Of a stretch of DNA of 64,000 nucleotides, positions 47,732 to 59,369 are shown one piece after another (the stretch's first letter is position 1; the number at the start of each line of letters is the position of its first letter). The stretch comes from Apodemus sylvaticus (taxonomy: Eukaryota > Chordata > Mammalia > Rodentia > Muridae): positions 87,049,547-87,113,546 of the forward strand of contig NC_067481.1 of NCBI RefSeq assembly GCF_947179515.1. The letters are read 5' to 3'. Under the pieces are notes generated by a model that was given only the letters and a program-made list of their open reading frames with translations, was not told the origin of the DNA and ran no database searches. A program made the position numbers and the translations under genes.

Positions 47732-49573
47732 CAAAGAATTACCTAATTAACTTAACTTCTTAACTTGGATTTGAATGGTCTCAGGAACTAATTTAAGAGG
47801 CCACATCACCTAGTTTGGTAGCTACAGGCAAAACTCAGACCATGCCTGCTAGGTGGGACTGTCACCAGATGTTATCAGGAACAAAAGTGAAGAGAATATG
47901 TTCTGTTCTTTACAAAGCGTTAACTGTGAGCCCTTTGCTGCGTTCAGTCCCATGTACATGCCTCTCCCCATTGCCATCGGGTTCCATAAGGCTTTCTGAA
48001 GGTCAGTAAAACTTTAGATGCTATTTCTGAAACAATGCTAGGAAACTCTTCACTGTTAGTAATTTCTCACCCAAGCCTGAAGAACTTCTCTTCAAACTGT
48101 TTAAGGTAATTTTAATTCCAATCTTAAACATACATTCTACCTTTAGATATTTCAGTCTGTGTAATTTACATGTGAGAACTCTGTATTTTCTGTACACAAT
48201 TCACTAAGTCATTTGTAAGAAGGATTCATGTAGCTGTTAACTATTAACCCGAACACAGTTTATGACATTATTCCCTCCTATGATTATAAGAACAGTATTA
48301 TCTTTATTAAGTCTTTACCAAATAGGCTCATAAATATTTTCCTAATATTAAACTGTTTCCTATATTCAATTACAAGATATATAGGAAATAAGTATATAAC
48401 ACTTAAAAACAAAATATATATTGTATATAAGTGTTTAATACTTAGTTCACAAAAATATTTTGAGTCAAGTTTATAAAAAAAAATGGATCACTATTGTTAA
48501 CTAATAGATAAGCCCTCTTGTTCTATCTTCTCCTTCTCTGGTTAAGGAATATTTTTGTTTGTATTTAGTCTTACAGAAAATAAATAGTTAATGCACCCAG
48601 AAAACAAGTTAAGGATATTTGCATGTTGATTGTTAAGAAACGGGTAAGATTCTCTTTTAATCTATCTAAGAAATGAAAGCACACATTAATGAACATTTTT
48701 CAAATTCTGTTCTATTTTTGTATTTGGGCTATGACTTTAGGAACTGGCAAATAGGAAGAACTGTAGGATTCTGAGACTAATATGCCTAGGTTCAGAAAGG
48801 GTGACATTACTTAACAACCCCTCAGTTGTTTGCTTGGTGCTTGTATAGTGATTTGGTCTACATGGACTTAAGGTTTTAAGACTCATTTGCAACATGGGTA
48901 TTATACTAGATAAAAAACACATGTGCTGTACAAGTGATATGCTACTAACTGGGGAGGGACCATGTGAAAATATTGAGAAGGAGCATGAAATACAAAACGA
49001 GGGTTTAATAGAAGGTTATTGCTATACACTGAAAGGATGGGTAGTTTTCTATTAATAAATATAAATCTAGCTCAAGGGGCTGGAAGAAGACTGAGGTAAG
49101 TTGACACGGGGCCATAGAAAACAATGTGGAGCCTGATCTGCTTTGTGAAGTCTAAATTGAACATGGAAGAAGCAAATGAATCCATCGAAGTCCACATGGA
49201 CATCTGTAAGGAGTAGGATCATATGACTTTAAAATATGACTTGGGAATATCCCTTACATGTGCAGTATGGATGCTCAGAGAAAGGAGACTCCTGAAGGAG
49301 ACTCCAGGCCAATCTACTAAAGGTTATTGCTACATGAGGCATAGCTTAGGAAAACATGAGCGATGTTTTGCATGTGTAAAGTGATCAAATAATTGGAACT
49401 GGAAAAGAAAGTCTCTTGGGTACTCTTGTGTTGAAATGGAAAAAATTAAAGTGGTTTCTGCTTAATATTGACTTGAGAATCATGGCAAGATTTTTGAAAT
49501 GACTTATAACTATCTAATATGTCAGTTGTCTGTTTCTACTGTATGAAAGACTCATCTTTTTTAAGATACTTTG
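47732..49573. other. Unique AT-rich non-coding sequence
   Basis: No gene or repeat is recognised. Confidence 0.5.
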
Positions 49574-49908
49574 TGTGGTGGTTTCAAAATGCCCTAGGAG
49601 TGGCATTATAAGGAGCTGTGACCTTGTTGGAATAGGTGTGGCCTTGCAAGAAAAAATGTGTGACTGTAGAGGTGGGCTTGGAGACCCTCCTCCTAGGCAT
49701 ACGGGAGTCAGTCTTCTCCTAGGAGCCTTTATAACAAGATGTAGAGCTCTCAGCTTCTTCAGCACCATGCCTGCCTTGATGCTACCATGCTTCCTGCCAT
49801 GATGAAATGAATACCCACAACCAGTTAGCCAGGAACAATTACATTTTGTCTTTTATAAGAATTTTCTTGGTCATGGTGTCTTTTCACATCAGTAAAACCC
49901 TAAGACAG
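49574..49908 (+). mobile_element. MaLR-type LTR, near full length
   Basis: The 335-bp order 'GTGGTGGTTTCAAAATGCCC', 'GACCTTGTTGGAATAGGTGT', 'GACCCTCCTCCTAGGCATAC', 'CACCATGCCTGCCTTGATGC', 'TTGGTCATGGTGTCTTTTCA' and 'AAAACCCTAAGACAG' is a common murine repeat. Its 3' half ends with the same blocks (tcatggtgtc, cacancagtaaaaccctaa) as MaLR-like LTRs. The reverse-oriented copy at 58214-58555 is the same family. The MaLR class is my inference from layout; the family itself is recognised with more confidence. Confidence 0.65.
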
Positions 49909-50640
49909 TTTAGAAATATAAGTAAACTATGACAATTCTAAATTTGAAGTGATAACTTTAAAAATCTTTGACCATCATTATACTAAGCAACTTATTCAAT
50001 ATTATTAAGGATATATCTACCTGGCCATGGTGATCATTCTGCTCATATTTTCTCTCTTCAAACAATTTAAACTGTAACATACATATACATTATTAATTTT
50101 TGAATTAAAAATTTGAATATGCTGCTTAGAAGTGAGGAATTTTTTTGCTAATGAATCAGATTCAATTTGCTTAAAAACATCAATGACTATAGAATACATG
50201 AATCCTATGTTATTTGAATTCTAGGATTTATATAAATACTGTGGTAGTACCTCATTCACCCCTTCTACATAAATTAATAATACTATAAAATTATTGACAC
50301 ATTAGCAGTTGTACCAAACACATTCATGTCTTCAAAGACATATAACAACTCCCTGTATCTGATTTTCATATTTTTGCTTTAAATTAACTCTAGCCTGACA
50401 TAAAGAAGACATATTTAATTACATATATCCATTCAAAGGACTACAATTTAGAATTCAGAGACTAGAGAGAGGATCAATTGTTTAGAAATTGCAACATAAC
50501 ACAGTAGAGCACTTTACAAGAATCACATGCAATTTTATAATGTGCTCTGACTCTAGTTTCGATATGTAAGGCTTGGCTAAGGGTTGGGAGTTAAATATAT
50601 CCCAAACTCTCGTATTGCCAATGTTAAAAGTTAGGAAAAG
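49909..50640. other. Unique AT-rich non-coding sequence
   Basis: Nothing recognisable is seen. Confidence 0.5.
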
Positions 50641-52248
50641 AGAGCTAAACAAAGAATTTTCAGTTGAAGAATCTCCAGTGACTGAAAGGCTCCTAAAGAA
50701 ATGTTCAACATCCTTAGTCATCTGGGAAATGCAAATCAAAACAACCCTGAGATTGCACCACAAACCAATCAGAATGGCTAAAATAAAAAGCTGAGGCAAC
50801 AGCAGATACTGGCAAGAATGTGGAAAAAGAGGAACACTTCTTCATTGCTGGTGGGATTGCAAACTGCTACAACCACTTTGGCAAACAATCTGGAGGTTAC
50901 ATAGAAAACTAGAAATAGTTCTATCTTAAGACCCAGCCATACCACTACTGAGCATAGACCCAAAAGATGTTCCAACATATAACATATAACATGAACCACT
51001 ATGTTCTTAGCAGTATAATTTATAATAGACAGAAGCTGGAAACAACCCAGGTATCTGTCAGTGGAAGAAGGGGCTCAGAAAATGGTACATTTACACAATG
51101 AAGTACTTATCAGCTCTTAAAATGATGACTTCATGAATTTTGCAGGCAAATTATCATCCTGAGTGAGGTAACTCAGATCCAAAAGGACACCCATAGTATG
51201 TACAGACTGATAAGTAGATATTAGGCCAAAAGCTCGGAATACCCATGATACAAATCACAGACCATATGAAGCTTAAGAAGAAAGAAGACCGAAGTGTGGA
51301 TGCTTCAATCCTTTCTTAGAAGGGGGAACAAAATAATCACAGAACGTAGAAGGTAGGAGGGTCCTGGGAAGGAGAAAGGAGGTGGAAGGATAAATGTGGC
51401 TTGATCAGGTATGGAAAGAGACAGGAAAGAAATCCTGAGGGTCAGAAGCACGAATATAATTAGGTAGCAGTGGGCTGTGGGGAACTGGGGTGGGGGACCA
51501 CAGAAAGTCCCAGACACCAGAGAAGAAAGACGTTCCCAGGACCCAACAGAGATGACAGAGGAGAGATAGAACCTGAAGAGACCACCTCCAGTAGATAGGC
51601 ATGGCTCCCAGCTGAGTGATGGCGCTATCCACCCATCTCATTTTAACCCAGAATTGTTCCTGTCTAAAGGAATTACAGGGACAAAAAAAAAAAAGGAGCA
51701 TAGACTAAAGGAAAGGCCATTCAGAGACTGCCCCAACTTTAGATCCTTCCTGTCTGCAGACACCAAATACTATCATTATTACTGATGCTAAGGAAGTGCT
51801 CCCTAGTATGGCTGTCCACTGAGAGGCTCCGCCAGCATCTGATTAATACAGATGCAGATACTCACAATAAACCATTGGTCTGAATCTGGGACCCGAATGG
51901 AAAAGTTAGGGGAAAGACTGAAGGAAATGAAGGGATATGCAACTCCATGGGAAGAACAACAATACCAACTAACGAGACTGCCAAGAGTCCCAGGAACAAA
52001 ACCATCATGGCTGAGTCCATGGCTTCAGCAACATATGTAGCAGAGGATGGCCTTATCTGGCCCTTGGCCTTATGGTGACTTGTTGCCCCAGCAAAGGGGA
52101 ATGCTAGACGGTGAGACAGGAGTTGGTGGGTGGGTGGGTGGGGGAGCACCTTGTTAGAGGCACAGGGTAGGGGGATGTGATGGGGAGTTTCTGGAGGGGA
52201 GACCAGGAATGGGAATAATATTTGAACTATAAATACATAAAACAACTA

Positions 52249-52290
<42 letters not shown>
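50641..52290 (+). mobile_element. Old L1 (Lx-type), sense: ORF2 end plus long 3' UTR
   Basis: The ORF2 C-terminal segment starts abruptly at 50641 ('GAGCTAAACAAAGAATTTTC') and runs to about 51220, with many stops and frameshifts. A long 3' UTR follows. It includes blocks I associate with Lx-type L1: 'GCATGGCTCCCAGCTGAGTG', 'GATCCTTCCTGTCTGCAGAC', 'GCTGTCCACTGAGAGGCTCC', 'AACCATTGGTCTGAATCTGG', 'TTGTTGCCCCAGCAAAGGGG' and a GGTGGGTG repeat at 52120-52143. It ends with a (TAA)n tail at 52249-52290. It is clearly older than the copies at 33.8, 42.9 and 61.7 kb and has a different 3' UTR. Confidence 0.85.
52249..52290. repeat. (TAA)n microsatellite forming the L1 tail
   Basis: Perfect TAA/AAT trinucleotides directly follow the L1 3' end 'ACTATAAATACATAAAACAA', so the microsatellite probably grew from the A-rich tail. 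Confidence 0.95.
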
Positions 52291-52291
<1 letters not shown>

Positions 52292-52808
52292 TAAGTTAAT
52301 TCTGGTGGCTCATGCCTTAAATGCCATTACTAGAGAGGTAAAGGTGCTTGCCTTGAAATCTAACTTTAAACCCTAAAACTCACATAATCACAAAATCATA
52401 AAAGCAAAGACCTGGGTCACAGAGTTGTCCTCACCTCACACTTGCATATGTGTGTCCAGGAATGTGTGCCCTGCAAGTATTCATACATATCATCTGTGCA
52501 TACAAACACAATAATAATCAATACATGTAATTTTGATTTTAGCTGGCATACAGTTAACAGATCAACAGTTACTCCCCATTTTATAATCCAGACACTGTTC
52601 CTTTAGTATTTTTTTCTGAATATTTTGAAGGCAATTCTTTTGAAAGTAGCCTTCTAAAATGTAAAGCTATGGTTGGAATGTAGATGAACTGTTTAGGTGA
52701 GTGGCTACATTTTTCATTTTGTTTCCAGATATGTGATATTTCTTAGACAAAATGCAGTAAATTTGGAGAATAGAAAAAGTATGGTGTAAAAAAATTAAAT
52801 GAAGGGTG

Positions 52809-52810
<2 letters not shown>
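52291..52810. other. Non-coding sequence, possible SINE debris
   Basis: 52300-52480 carries 'GGTGGCTCATGCCTTAAATG' and later 'GTTGTCCTCACCTCACACTT', loosely like SINE sequence, but too diverged to assign. Confidence 0.35.

Positions 52811-52858
<48 letters not shown>
52811..52858. repeat. (GA)n microsatellite
   Basis: GA dinucleotides with one AA interruption near 52848. Confidence 0.95.
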
Positions 52859-53539
52859 TTGTTTCATCTCTAATGAATCATGCAGAAGTTCTGAAGGAGC
52901 CTGGATGGTCTACTGGGCTCTGTAGAAAACAGAATCTGAGCCTAAGATTTTCAGGATTGTATAGTTTTCTGCTCAGTTCTTCCGTCAATAAGTTGGGAGA
53001 GGATGGACCCAGGAACTCTTTAATAAACACCTGTTTCAACATATAGATCATGTGATCATATAGATCATGTGTATAACTCAAGGGCTTTTATTGGTAACAG
53101 AGTTAGTGACATTTTGACATCCCAGTTTATTGATAAGCATGGTCAAGTAACAATTTTGGAGGGTATACCTACGAAAATTAAGTATATAATGGTTAAATCA
53201 TGATTGTGTAGTTTTGTAGTGATAGATAGGTCATTTGTTTCCTGATGATCTTTTGGAAGTAGAATTATTTATTAAACTAGTAAAATATAAACCTATAACA
53301 TCTTCTAAGGATAACTATTATAGACTATTATAACTTAACAAAACTGTATTTGATTTTAAATAATAACTATTATGATGGCAACACACTTTAAAAAGGGGAA
53401 TCTAAAGAAAGGGGACAACCTGGAACAGTGAATAAAGTAGATTCAGCTAGGGGTCCTGTGAGATTTTCTGCAGGATATACAAATCATAGTCACACAGGTA
53501 TTATCAGATAATAAGATATTGACTCCCAAAGCGAAGGCG
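52859..53539. other. Unique AT-rich non-coding sequence
   Basis: Nothing recognisable is seen. AGATCATGTG and related units repeat imperfectly near 53045-53072. Confidence 0.5.
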
Positions 53540-54216
53540 CAGGAGCAGATATTTGGATTATAAGCAAGAGTCTTCTGTAGTGGCACTGCTCACAGGCAAA
53601 AGTAGAGTGACTAGCGGGAAGGATTCATTTTACTAATGTTAGATAATGACTCAAAATGATAGACTGATTGAAAATTCTCAACATCAGCTTCTCTGGTAGT
53701 CCTTTACAATCCAACAAGTGTTTTACATAATGAATATTATCACCAATACTGCATACTATGAAATGCCAACTCCCATTGCTAACTAGGAAGCTATCTCTAT
53801 TTGACTACTGCTTGCAAAAGACAAATTAAGTTCCTCCACAGAAAGCTCTCTGGGTATATAAACACCACCTAATTGTAGGCCCCATGACTACCAGTAGATG
53901 GTTATCACAAAATGGACTGACTCAGTCATATTGTTGTAGAATTTTTATTTCATATTGCTTTATGGGGGACATTCATTTTTTAGCTGAATTGTCATTTGCT
54001 TATATATTATGCTTTCTGATTATGTGGTTTTATATTTTCTGTATTTTCTAAATATGTGTATATTTCTTGTGTTTTTTCTTTGTATGTTTTTATTTTTGTT
54101 TGCTTGTTTTTGTTTTGTCAGGAGAGAGAAAGAAGACTTGAAATTTGATGAATGGGGATGGTCTGGAAGGAGATGAGGAGGGTAAACCAGAGATAGAAAA
54201 TAAGATATGAAAAATA
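53540..54216 (+). mobile_element. Old L1 (Lx-type) 3' UTR, sense
   Basis: The order 'GGCACTGCTCACAGGCAAAA', 'TAGGCCCCATGACTACCAGT', 'AGATGGTTATCACAAAATGG', 'TTTTTATTTCATATTGCTTT' and 'TGGGGGACATTCATTTTTTA', then 'CAGGAGAGAGAAAGAAGACT' and 'TGGAAGGAGATGAGGAGGGT', matches an Lx-type L1 3' UTR as I recall it. It ends near 54216. The left boundary is approximate. Only untranslated sequence is present. It meets an antisense L1 3' UTR tail to tail. Confidence 0.65.
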
Positions 54217-54506
54217 TTGTTTAATTTATTTAATCTTATATTTTTAACAATCCAGAATTTATTTCCCTCCCAGTCCACCCTCTGACTGTCCTGCCTTCCA
54301 TACCTCCTTCTTCCCTCCCCTTGTCTCCATGAGGATGTTGCTACCCCCTAACCCCCAACCCATCCAACCTCTCCACTAGATGGGTCCTCCAGTCTCCTGA
54401 GGGTTTAGTTGCATCTTCTCTGACTGAATCCAGACCTGGCAGTTCTCTGCTGTATATGTTGGGGGCCTCATGTCAGCTGGTGTATGAAGCCTGGTTGATA
54501 ATCCAG
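54217..54506 (-). mobile_element. L1 3' UTR fragment, antisense
   Basis: 'TTATTTCCCTCCCAGTCCAC', 'TCTCCATGAGGATGTTGCTA', 'CTGAGGGTTTAGTTGCATCT', 'CCAGACCTGGCAGTTCTCTG', 'TGTATATGTTGGGGGCCTCA' and 'GTCAGCTGGTGTATGAAGCC' are consecutive antisense blocks of a murine L1 3' UTR. It abuts the preceding sense L1 3' end. Confidence 0.75.
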
Positions 54507-54648
54507 AACAATATTTTTTTTAAACATAGAAAATAATGAAGGATTAGAGAAGATAATGTGAATAAATAATGAAAAGAAAAAACGTATGTCTGACACTGTG
54601 AATCAGACCATTATAAATGTGTTTGTGTGAGTGTGTGTGTGTGAGTGA

Positions 54649-54692
<44 letters not shown>

Positions 54693-54910
54693 AAACCTCT
54701 GTATATGTGGTATATGATATCAAAAGTATAGTATCTAATTATGTGTACCTTTTCTCAATTTTAGTTTTTAATCCAATAATATATGATTTTTCTTTTTTAT
54801 TTATTATTACTGTATTGTTATAGATAACACCAATTGGCTGTCCAGTTTCCATAGTCAAGCTGAAACATATACAGATGGCATTATACAGACTGACTAGTTT
54901 ATATTAAAGG
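54507..54910. other. AT-rich non-coding sequence
   Basis: Apart from the compound microsatellite at 54619-54692, nothing recognisable is seen. Confidence 0.5.
54619..54692. repeat. (GT)n-(GA)n compound microsatellite
   Basis: GT units with GAGT interruptions pass directly into a perfect GA run at about 54669-54692. Confidence 0.95.
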
Positions 54911-54953
54911 CATATATATATATATATATATATATGTCTGTTATTGAAATAAA

Positions 54954-55009
<56 letters not shown>

Positions 55010-55023
55010 TATTGAAATAAATG
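54911..55023. repeat. Two (TA)n runs, each followed by the same 18-20 bp segment
   Basis: A TA run (54912-54935) is followed by a segment ending GTTATTGAAATAAATG. A longer TA run (54956-55004) is followed by CCGTTATTGAAATAAATG. The flank is therefore duplicated together with the TA array, probably by slippage or unequal exchange. Confidence 0.9.
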
Positions 55024-55859
55024 GTCTTCAATTTGAAAGAAACTGAGAGGACTATATTGGGAGACTTTGAAGAGAGGAAAGAAAAAGGAGAAATATTGTA
55101 ATTAAAATTTGAAGGGTAGGCAAACTGTATTAGCATTTCTTTAATGCCATTTTTTTCAATAGCAATCTCAGTTTTTAAGGAAAATAATGGTGATATTAGT
55201 TAGTGAAATATTAAGGCATGTATTTATCCATGTCACTGATGCCTTCAAATACAAAAATATTGACATTGCACCAGTTGGGAAATAGAATGTATAAATTAAA
55301 CTTCAAAGATAGATTTTCAATATAAAAAGAAGTTAAAACTTCTTTCAAAAAAAAAAGAAGAAGAAGAAAGGTGTCTTTCAATATTTTCCAGTAAAAAGTA
55401 TTCTTAGTAAACAAGGCGGACCGTACATGAATCAGCTTGGTCTCAGCTGGAACTTTCTTTCAACAATAACCTGTATTTAATAAGCTGGTACCCAGAGTGT
55501 GTGGCATGCTGGTTCAAAGTGATAGTAAGACCTTGAGGAAGATCAAAGGGAGTTGGCCATGGATCTGAACTGTTAGACCAAGAAAGAGAAGTGCATCTGC
55601 ATGCGCACAGCTGCTTTTTGTCCTGTTTGTATTGAAACGGAAGATGCACTTTATTTTCTGTAACTGCTTAAGGATTTTAATCTGAACTTTCTTTCAGTCA
55701 TAGATCAACCCCCCCCCCCAAAGATATTTTGAGGTTATGGAAGAGGGAGACAACAGATCTGCTGAAAGAGACAGAATGCTAGGAATTGTTCGCTAAGGTT
55801 TCAGAACTAATGGGGTTTAGCATGTGGTTGGGACAATGACCATTCTATTTTGGTTATAT
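55024..55859. other. Unique AT-rich non-coding sequence
   Basis: No gene is recognised. It contains an A/GAA run at 55347-55370 and an 11-nt C-run at 55709-55719. Confidence 0.5.
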
Positions 55860-56240
55860 TGTTTTACTTATTTTTTTAATCAGAATTTTATACAATATAT
55901 GTTGATCGCCCCTTTCAACTCCTCTCTCCTTCCAACCCGCTGAACTTTACATTCTATCTGCTGTTCTTTCTCTTTCAAGAAATAAAAAGACAGAAAAAAA
56001 TAAAAAGAAAAAAGAAAATCAAAGCAAACACATGGAAACAAATAAGACACCAAATCAGCATAATTGTAAAGTACAGCCTTGGTGGTTGGAGGCCAGGGTC
56101 ATCACTTTCATACTGTTTAATGGTGTTCCCTTAGAAGACATTTACCTGCTGTTGCTCTTGCAACTGTTAGTGTCAAGTCCATGTGTTTGCCTGATACATG
56201 TATTACTGTTGATGCATTTGTTCCTGCTATGAAGTGAGCA
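55860..56240 (-). mobile_element. Probable old L1 3' UTR, antisense
   Basis: 'CAGAATTTTATACAATATAT', 'GTTGATCGCCCCTTTCAACT' and 'CCTCTCTCCTTCCAACCCGC' match the antisense 3' tip of old murine L1 ('cagaattttatacaatatattttgatcat...ccccaactcctcccagat'). The later part (56060-56240) is less certain. Confidence 0.5.
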
Positions 56241-57569
56241 GGATCCCATGGCCTGTACCTGTGAATATCTTTCATGTGTCTGTTATTTAAAGCATGTAAT
56301 GAAGCTAAACTATGTTCTACTTTATTCAAACACTAAAGGGGATTTAGACACTAAAGGGTGTCTAAATATCAAAATAAGAGTAGTTTGTGTGCATGTATGT
56401 GTGCATGTGCATGTGTGTGTATATGTGCCAATCCCCTTAATACTTAATACATTGTTGGCAACCCTGGTAATTAATTGAAAAGAAACCATTAAGAAATGGT
56501 CACCTTCATCATGGACAGTGTATAAGGAAAAGAAAGCAAGAAAGAAGCATGAGATAATGCCTCTGAGGCAGAAACTAGTATTCAGGAAGGAAGGACTGAA
56601 TTGTTTCAGAAAGTGCCAGGACTGAACGCAGAATGCCTGGAGGATGTGATGTTCTCACCATCCTGAGTCTGTGATGATCTGACCATCCTGAGTTTGTGTA
56701 AGTGCCAGGATGGCCAGCGAGCTACTTCTCTGCATTTGCATTCCATGTGATCAAAGGCAACACTTCTTTTTAGGGAAAGCTGCATTTTTCAGTCCCACTA
56801 TGCCCATCTCTCTTGGTGATTGCATGCTGCTATTTGAGGAAACACTGGAGCCACCCACTAACAATGTCATCCAGAGCTCAGTCTCCCGTTTGAAGCATCT
56901 TAGACTTATTAAGATTTTCTTTAACACTATTTTATTTCATAGGATTAAAAATAAGCTTTCATACAGTTCATGCTAATTACAACACATTCACACTATTGTG
57001 CAAATGGCTGGTGGTATCTAATAAAATACCACACCAAAGCAATATCAGGAAGTATCTGAATGTGGGGGCGGGGCTGACTATAGGGGAAGAACACTAAGGA
57101 CAGAAATGAAAAATTCTACTTACTTCATAACTGTGCCTCAGGCAATCTCTGCTTTAAGTAGTTCCTAATGCTCCTGAGTCATAATAATGGTTATGAAATT
57201 TGGAGCGTTTCTCTGACATTACAATTTGGCTAAAAAAAAAAAATCTGAAAAATAGGCTATGAGAAAAAGAACTCTTTGGATTTGTATATATTAATACTTT
57301 CTCTTTCTCCATGAAAGGCAAACACAATTTAATAGAGTGAATAACATCCTTTTGTAGATGTACTTTTCCCTTTTCCCCTAATGTGTTATTGCATTCACTG
57401 TAATTCAAAGCACTGGATAAATAAATAGATAAATAAATGGAATTTAATAAATGGAATTTATCTATCTATTTATCAGCTTTATAGAAAGCATGCTTAATGA
57501 CTAGTGATCAACATAGTCATTCTAACTTTGGTGATTTTTTTTCTTAAATTCTAAAAACTGCGAAGAAAG
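56241..57569. other. Unique non-coding sequence
   Basis: No gene is recognised. ATAAATAGATAAATAAATGG and its near-complement at 57413-57475 form an imperfect inverted AT repeat. Confidence 0.5.
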
Positions 57570-57770
57570 GGGAGGCCCTTTGTCCTGTGAAGGCTCAATG
57601 TCCCAGCATAGAGGAATGGTAGGGTGGTGAGGCAGGAATGATTGGAGGAGCACCCTCATAGGAACAGGAGGAAGGGTGATGGGATAAGTGGTTTGTGGAG
57701 GGGAAACTGGGAAGGGGGATAACATTTGAAATGTAAATAAATAAAATAGCCAATAAAAAAGAAAGGAAAA
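57570..57770 (+). mobile_element. 5'-truncated L1 3' UTR, sense
   Basis: 'CTGTGAAGGCTCAATGTCCC', 'AGCATAGAGGAATGGTAGGG', 'GGAGGGGAAACTGGGAAGGG' and 'GGATAACATTTGAAATGTAA', then ATAAATAAAATAGCCAATAAAAAAG, form the 3' end of a murine L1 with its A-rich tail. Only about 200 bp was inserted or survives. Confidence 0.85.
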
Positions 57771-58213
57771 TATGATGTAAAATAAAAAAGAAAGTTTTGC
57801 TTAAAAGAAAAAAACTAAGAAAATAAGAAGTAAAAGTTTATGAAAACACACCTACTAGTTGCAGTCTCTGATATATTCTCTGTGGTTGTTTCTAGTATTT
57901 TTATACTGAACTTTTTTTTTTCAAGGCTCACTAACTTTTCCTTGGCAATAGTATTGCGTTTTTTAGCAATTCCTATCCGGATGGTTAGGAGAAAATGGGA
58001 TTTTTTTTTAAGCCAGTTTTATATTTAGCATTTGGCCTTCTACTTACCAGAAAGGGACAGAGTCTCTAGGTCTGTTTGTTCATATATATGTTCATGAAAA
58101 TGAAGCCAGTGAATGCCTTGTTCAACATTGCTTTTCTACCAACTCTAGAAGATAGCACAGTTACAGGGCACGGTAGGTAGGTGATACGCAGATATGTAAA
58201 AGATGATAATTTT
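57771..58213. other. Unique AT-rich non-coding sequence
   Basis: Nothing recognisable is seen. Confidence 0.5.
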
Positions 58214-58555
58214 CTTACTTACTGTGCCGTTGCTGGGCTAAGATCCATGACCAAGGCAGTATATAGAAGAAAGCATTTAATTGGGGGCTCACAGTTCCAA
58301 AGGCATAGTCCATGGCACTGTCCTTATCCCATGTTTATCATAGCAGGGAACATGGCATCTCGCAGATAGGCATGCAGCTAGTAGCTGAGACCTAACATCT
58401 AATACATAACCATGAAACAGAGAACTAATGGAGAGCAGCGTGGGCTTTGGAAACATATAATCCCAAGCATTGTCCCAAGTGGTTCCCACAGCTCATGACC
58501 AAGTATTAAAATAAATAAAATGAATGGGTGCCCTTCCCATTCAAGCCACCACAAT
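58214..58555 (-). mobile_element. MaLR-type LTR, antisense
   Basis: 'CTTACTGTGCCGTTGCTGGG', 'ATCCATGACCAAGGCAGTAT', 'AGAAAGCATTTAATTGGGGG', 'CTCACAGTTCCAAAGGCATA', 'GCAGGGAACATGGCATCTCG' and 'ATTCAAGCCACCACAATGG' are the reverse-strand order of the same common murine repeat as 49574-49908. The complement of ATTTAATTG supplies the AATTAAAT poly(A)-signal-like block. An internal part is replaced or diverged (58400-58530). Confidence 0.65.
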
Positions 58556-59180
58556 GGCAAAGCAGTATCTTGACCAAAGGACAAAAATCCCAGTTACTGA
58601 CTTTGTTAGCTTTTCTGTTTAGATGTAGAAACTAGTTTTTTTGACTTATGGGTTGCCTTTGAGTTGACTCATGGCCTTGGCAAAAATCGATGCTCTATGA
58701 GAGTTACAACCCTGTAGACACCTGAACGCACCAGTGTGTATTGACACAGTCAATAAAAAGCTTTTGGAAGCACCAGCTGTCACATGAGAAAACTACAATA
58801 CAAAGCAATTTATTCTTGTTGCCTCAGCCAAGAAAATTACAGAAAAAGAAAAAGAGATGTCATTTACGTCTCAGCATTACTCTCTTTGTCTCTGATACAT
58901 TGCTAAATGATTCCCATAACGGGGATCTGTGTCAGTTGGGTGTAGTCATTTACCTGGGCTTGTTCGTGGCTGTCTTCTCTCCAAGGAAACACTGAAGTAG
59001 AATATACCAAGATCTTAAGGCTGCCATTGTTTTCCCGTGTGCCAGTTCATAACCCTCATCAGAAGAGAAGAAAAGAGCCAATTTGTGTTCACTCAATTGT
59101 GCTAACAACACTGTCCCACATAATTGCTGAGAAATTATGTGTATTCTTTGACTTTTACATTCACATTCTTTGCTTTTTGT
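58556..59180. other. Unique non-coding sequence
   Basis: Nothing recognisable is seen. Confidence 0.5.
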
Positions 59181-59352
59181 AGTTTTTGTTTTTGTTTTCT
59201 TTTGTTTTTAGCTTTTTGAAACAGATACCTCTACTTAGTCCTGACTGTCTCAGAGCTCACTATGTAGACCACACTTGCCTCAGATTTGCAGATGCCTCCC
59301 AGCTTCTGCTTCCTGAGTGCTGGGATTAACACCATGCCCCATGATCCCTGGC
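59181..59352 (-). mobile_element. B1 (7SL-derived) SINE, antisense
   Basis: A T-rich left end (59181-59215) is the complement of the A-rich tail. 'TTTGAAACAGATACCTCTAC', 'GAGCTCACTATGTAGACCAC', 'ACTTGCCTCAGATTTGCAGA', 'GCTTCCTGAGTGCTGGGATT' and 'AACACCATGCCCCATGATCC' follow as antisense B1. It is moderately diverged and probably not transcribed. Confidence 0.85.
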
Positions 59353-59369
59353 TCCATTCCTTTTCTTCA

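Noticed and set aside
47396..47734. 112-codon minus-strand frame with Arg/Glu and Lys/Gln runs
   Set aside because: The runs are translations of the TC and GTTT simple repeats.
51862..52245. 127-codon minus-strand frame with hydrophobic stretches
   Set aside because: It is the antisense of the Lx-type L1 3' UTR.
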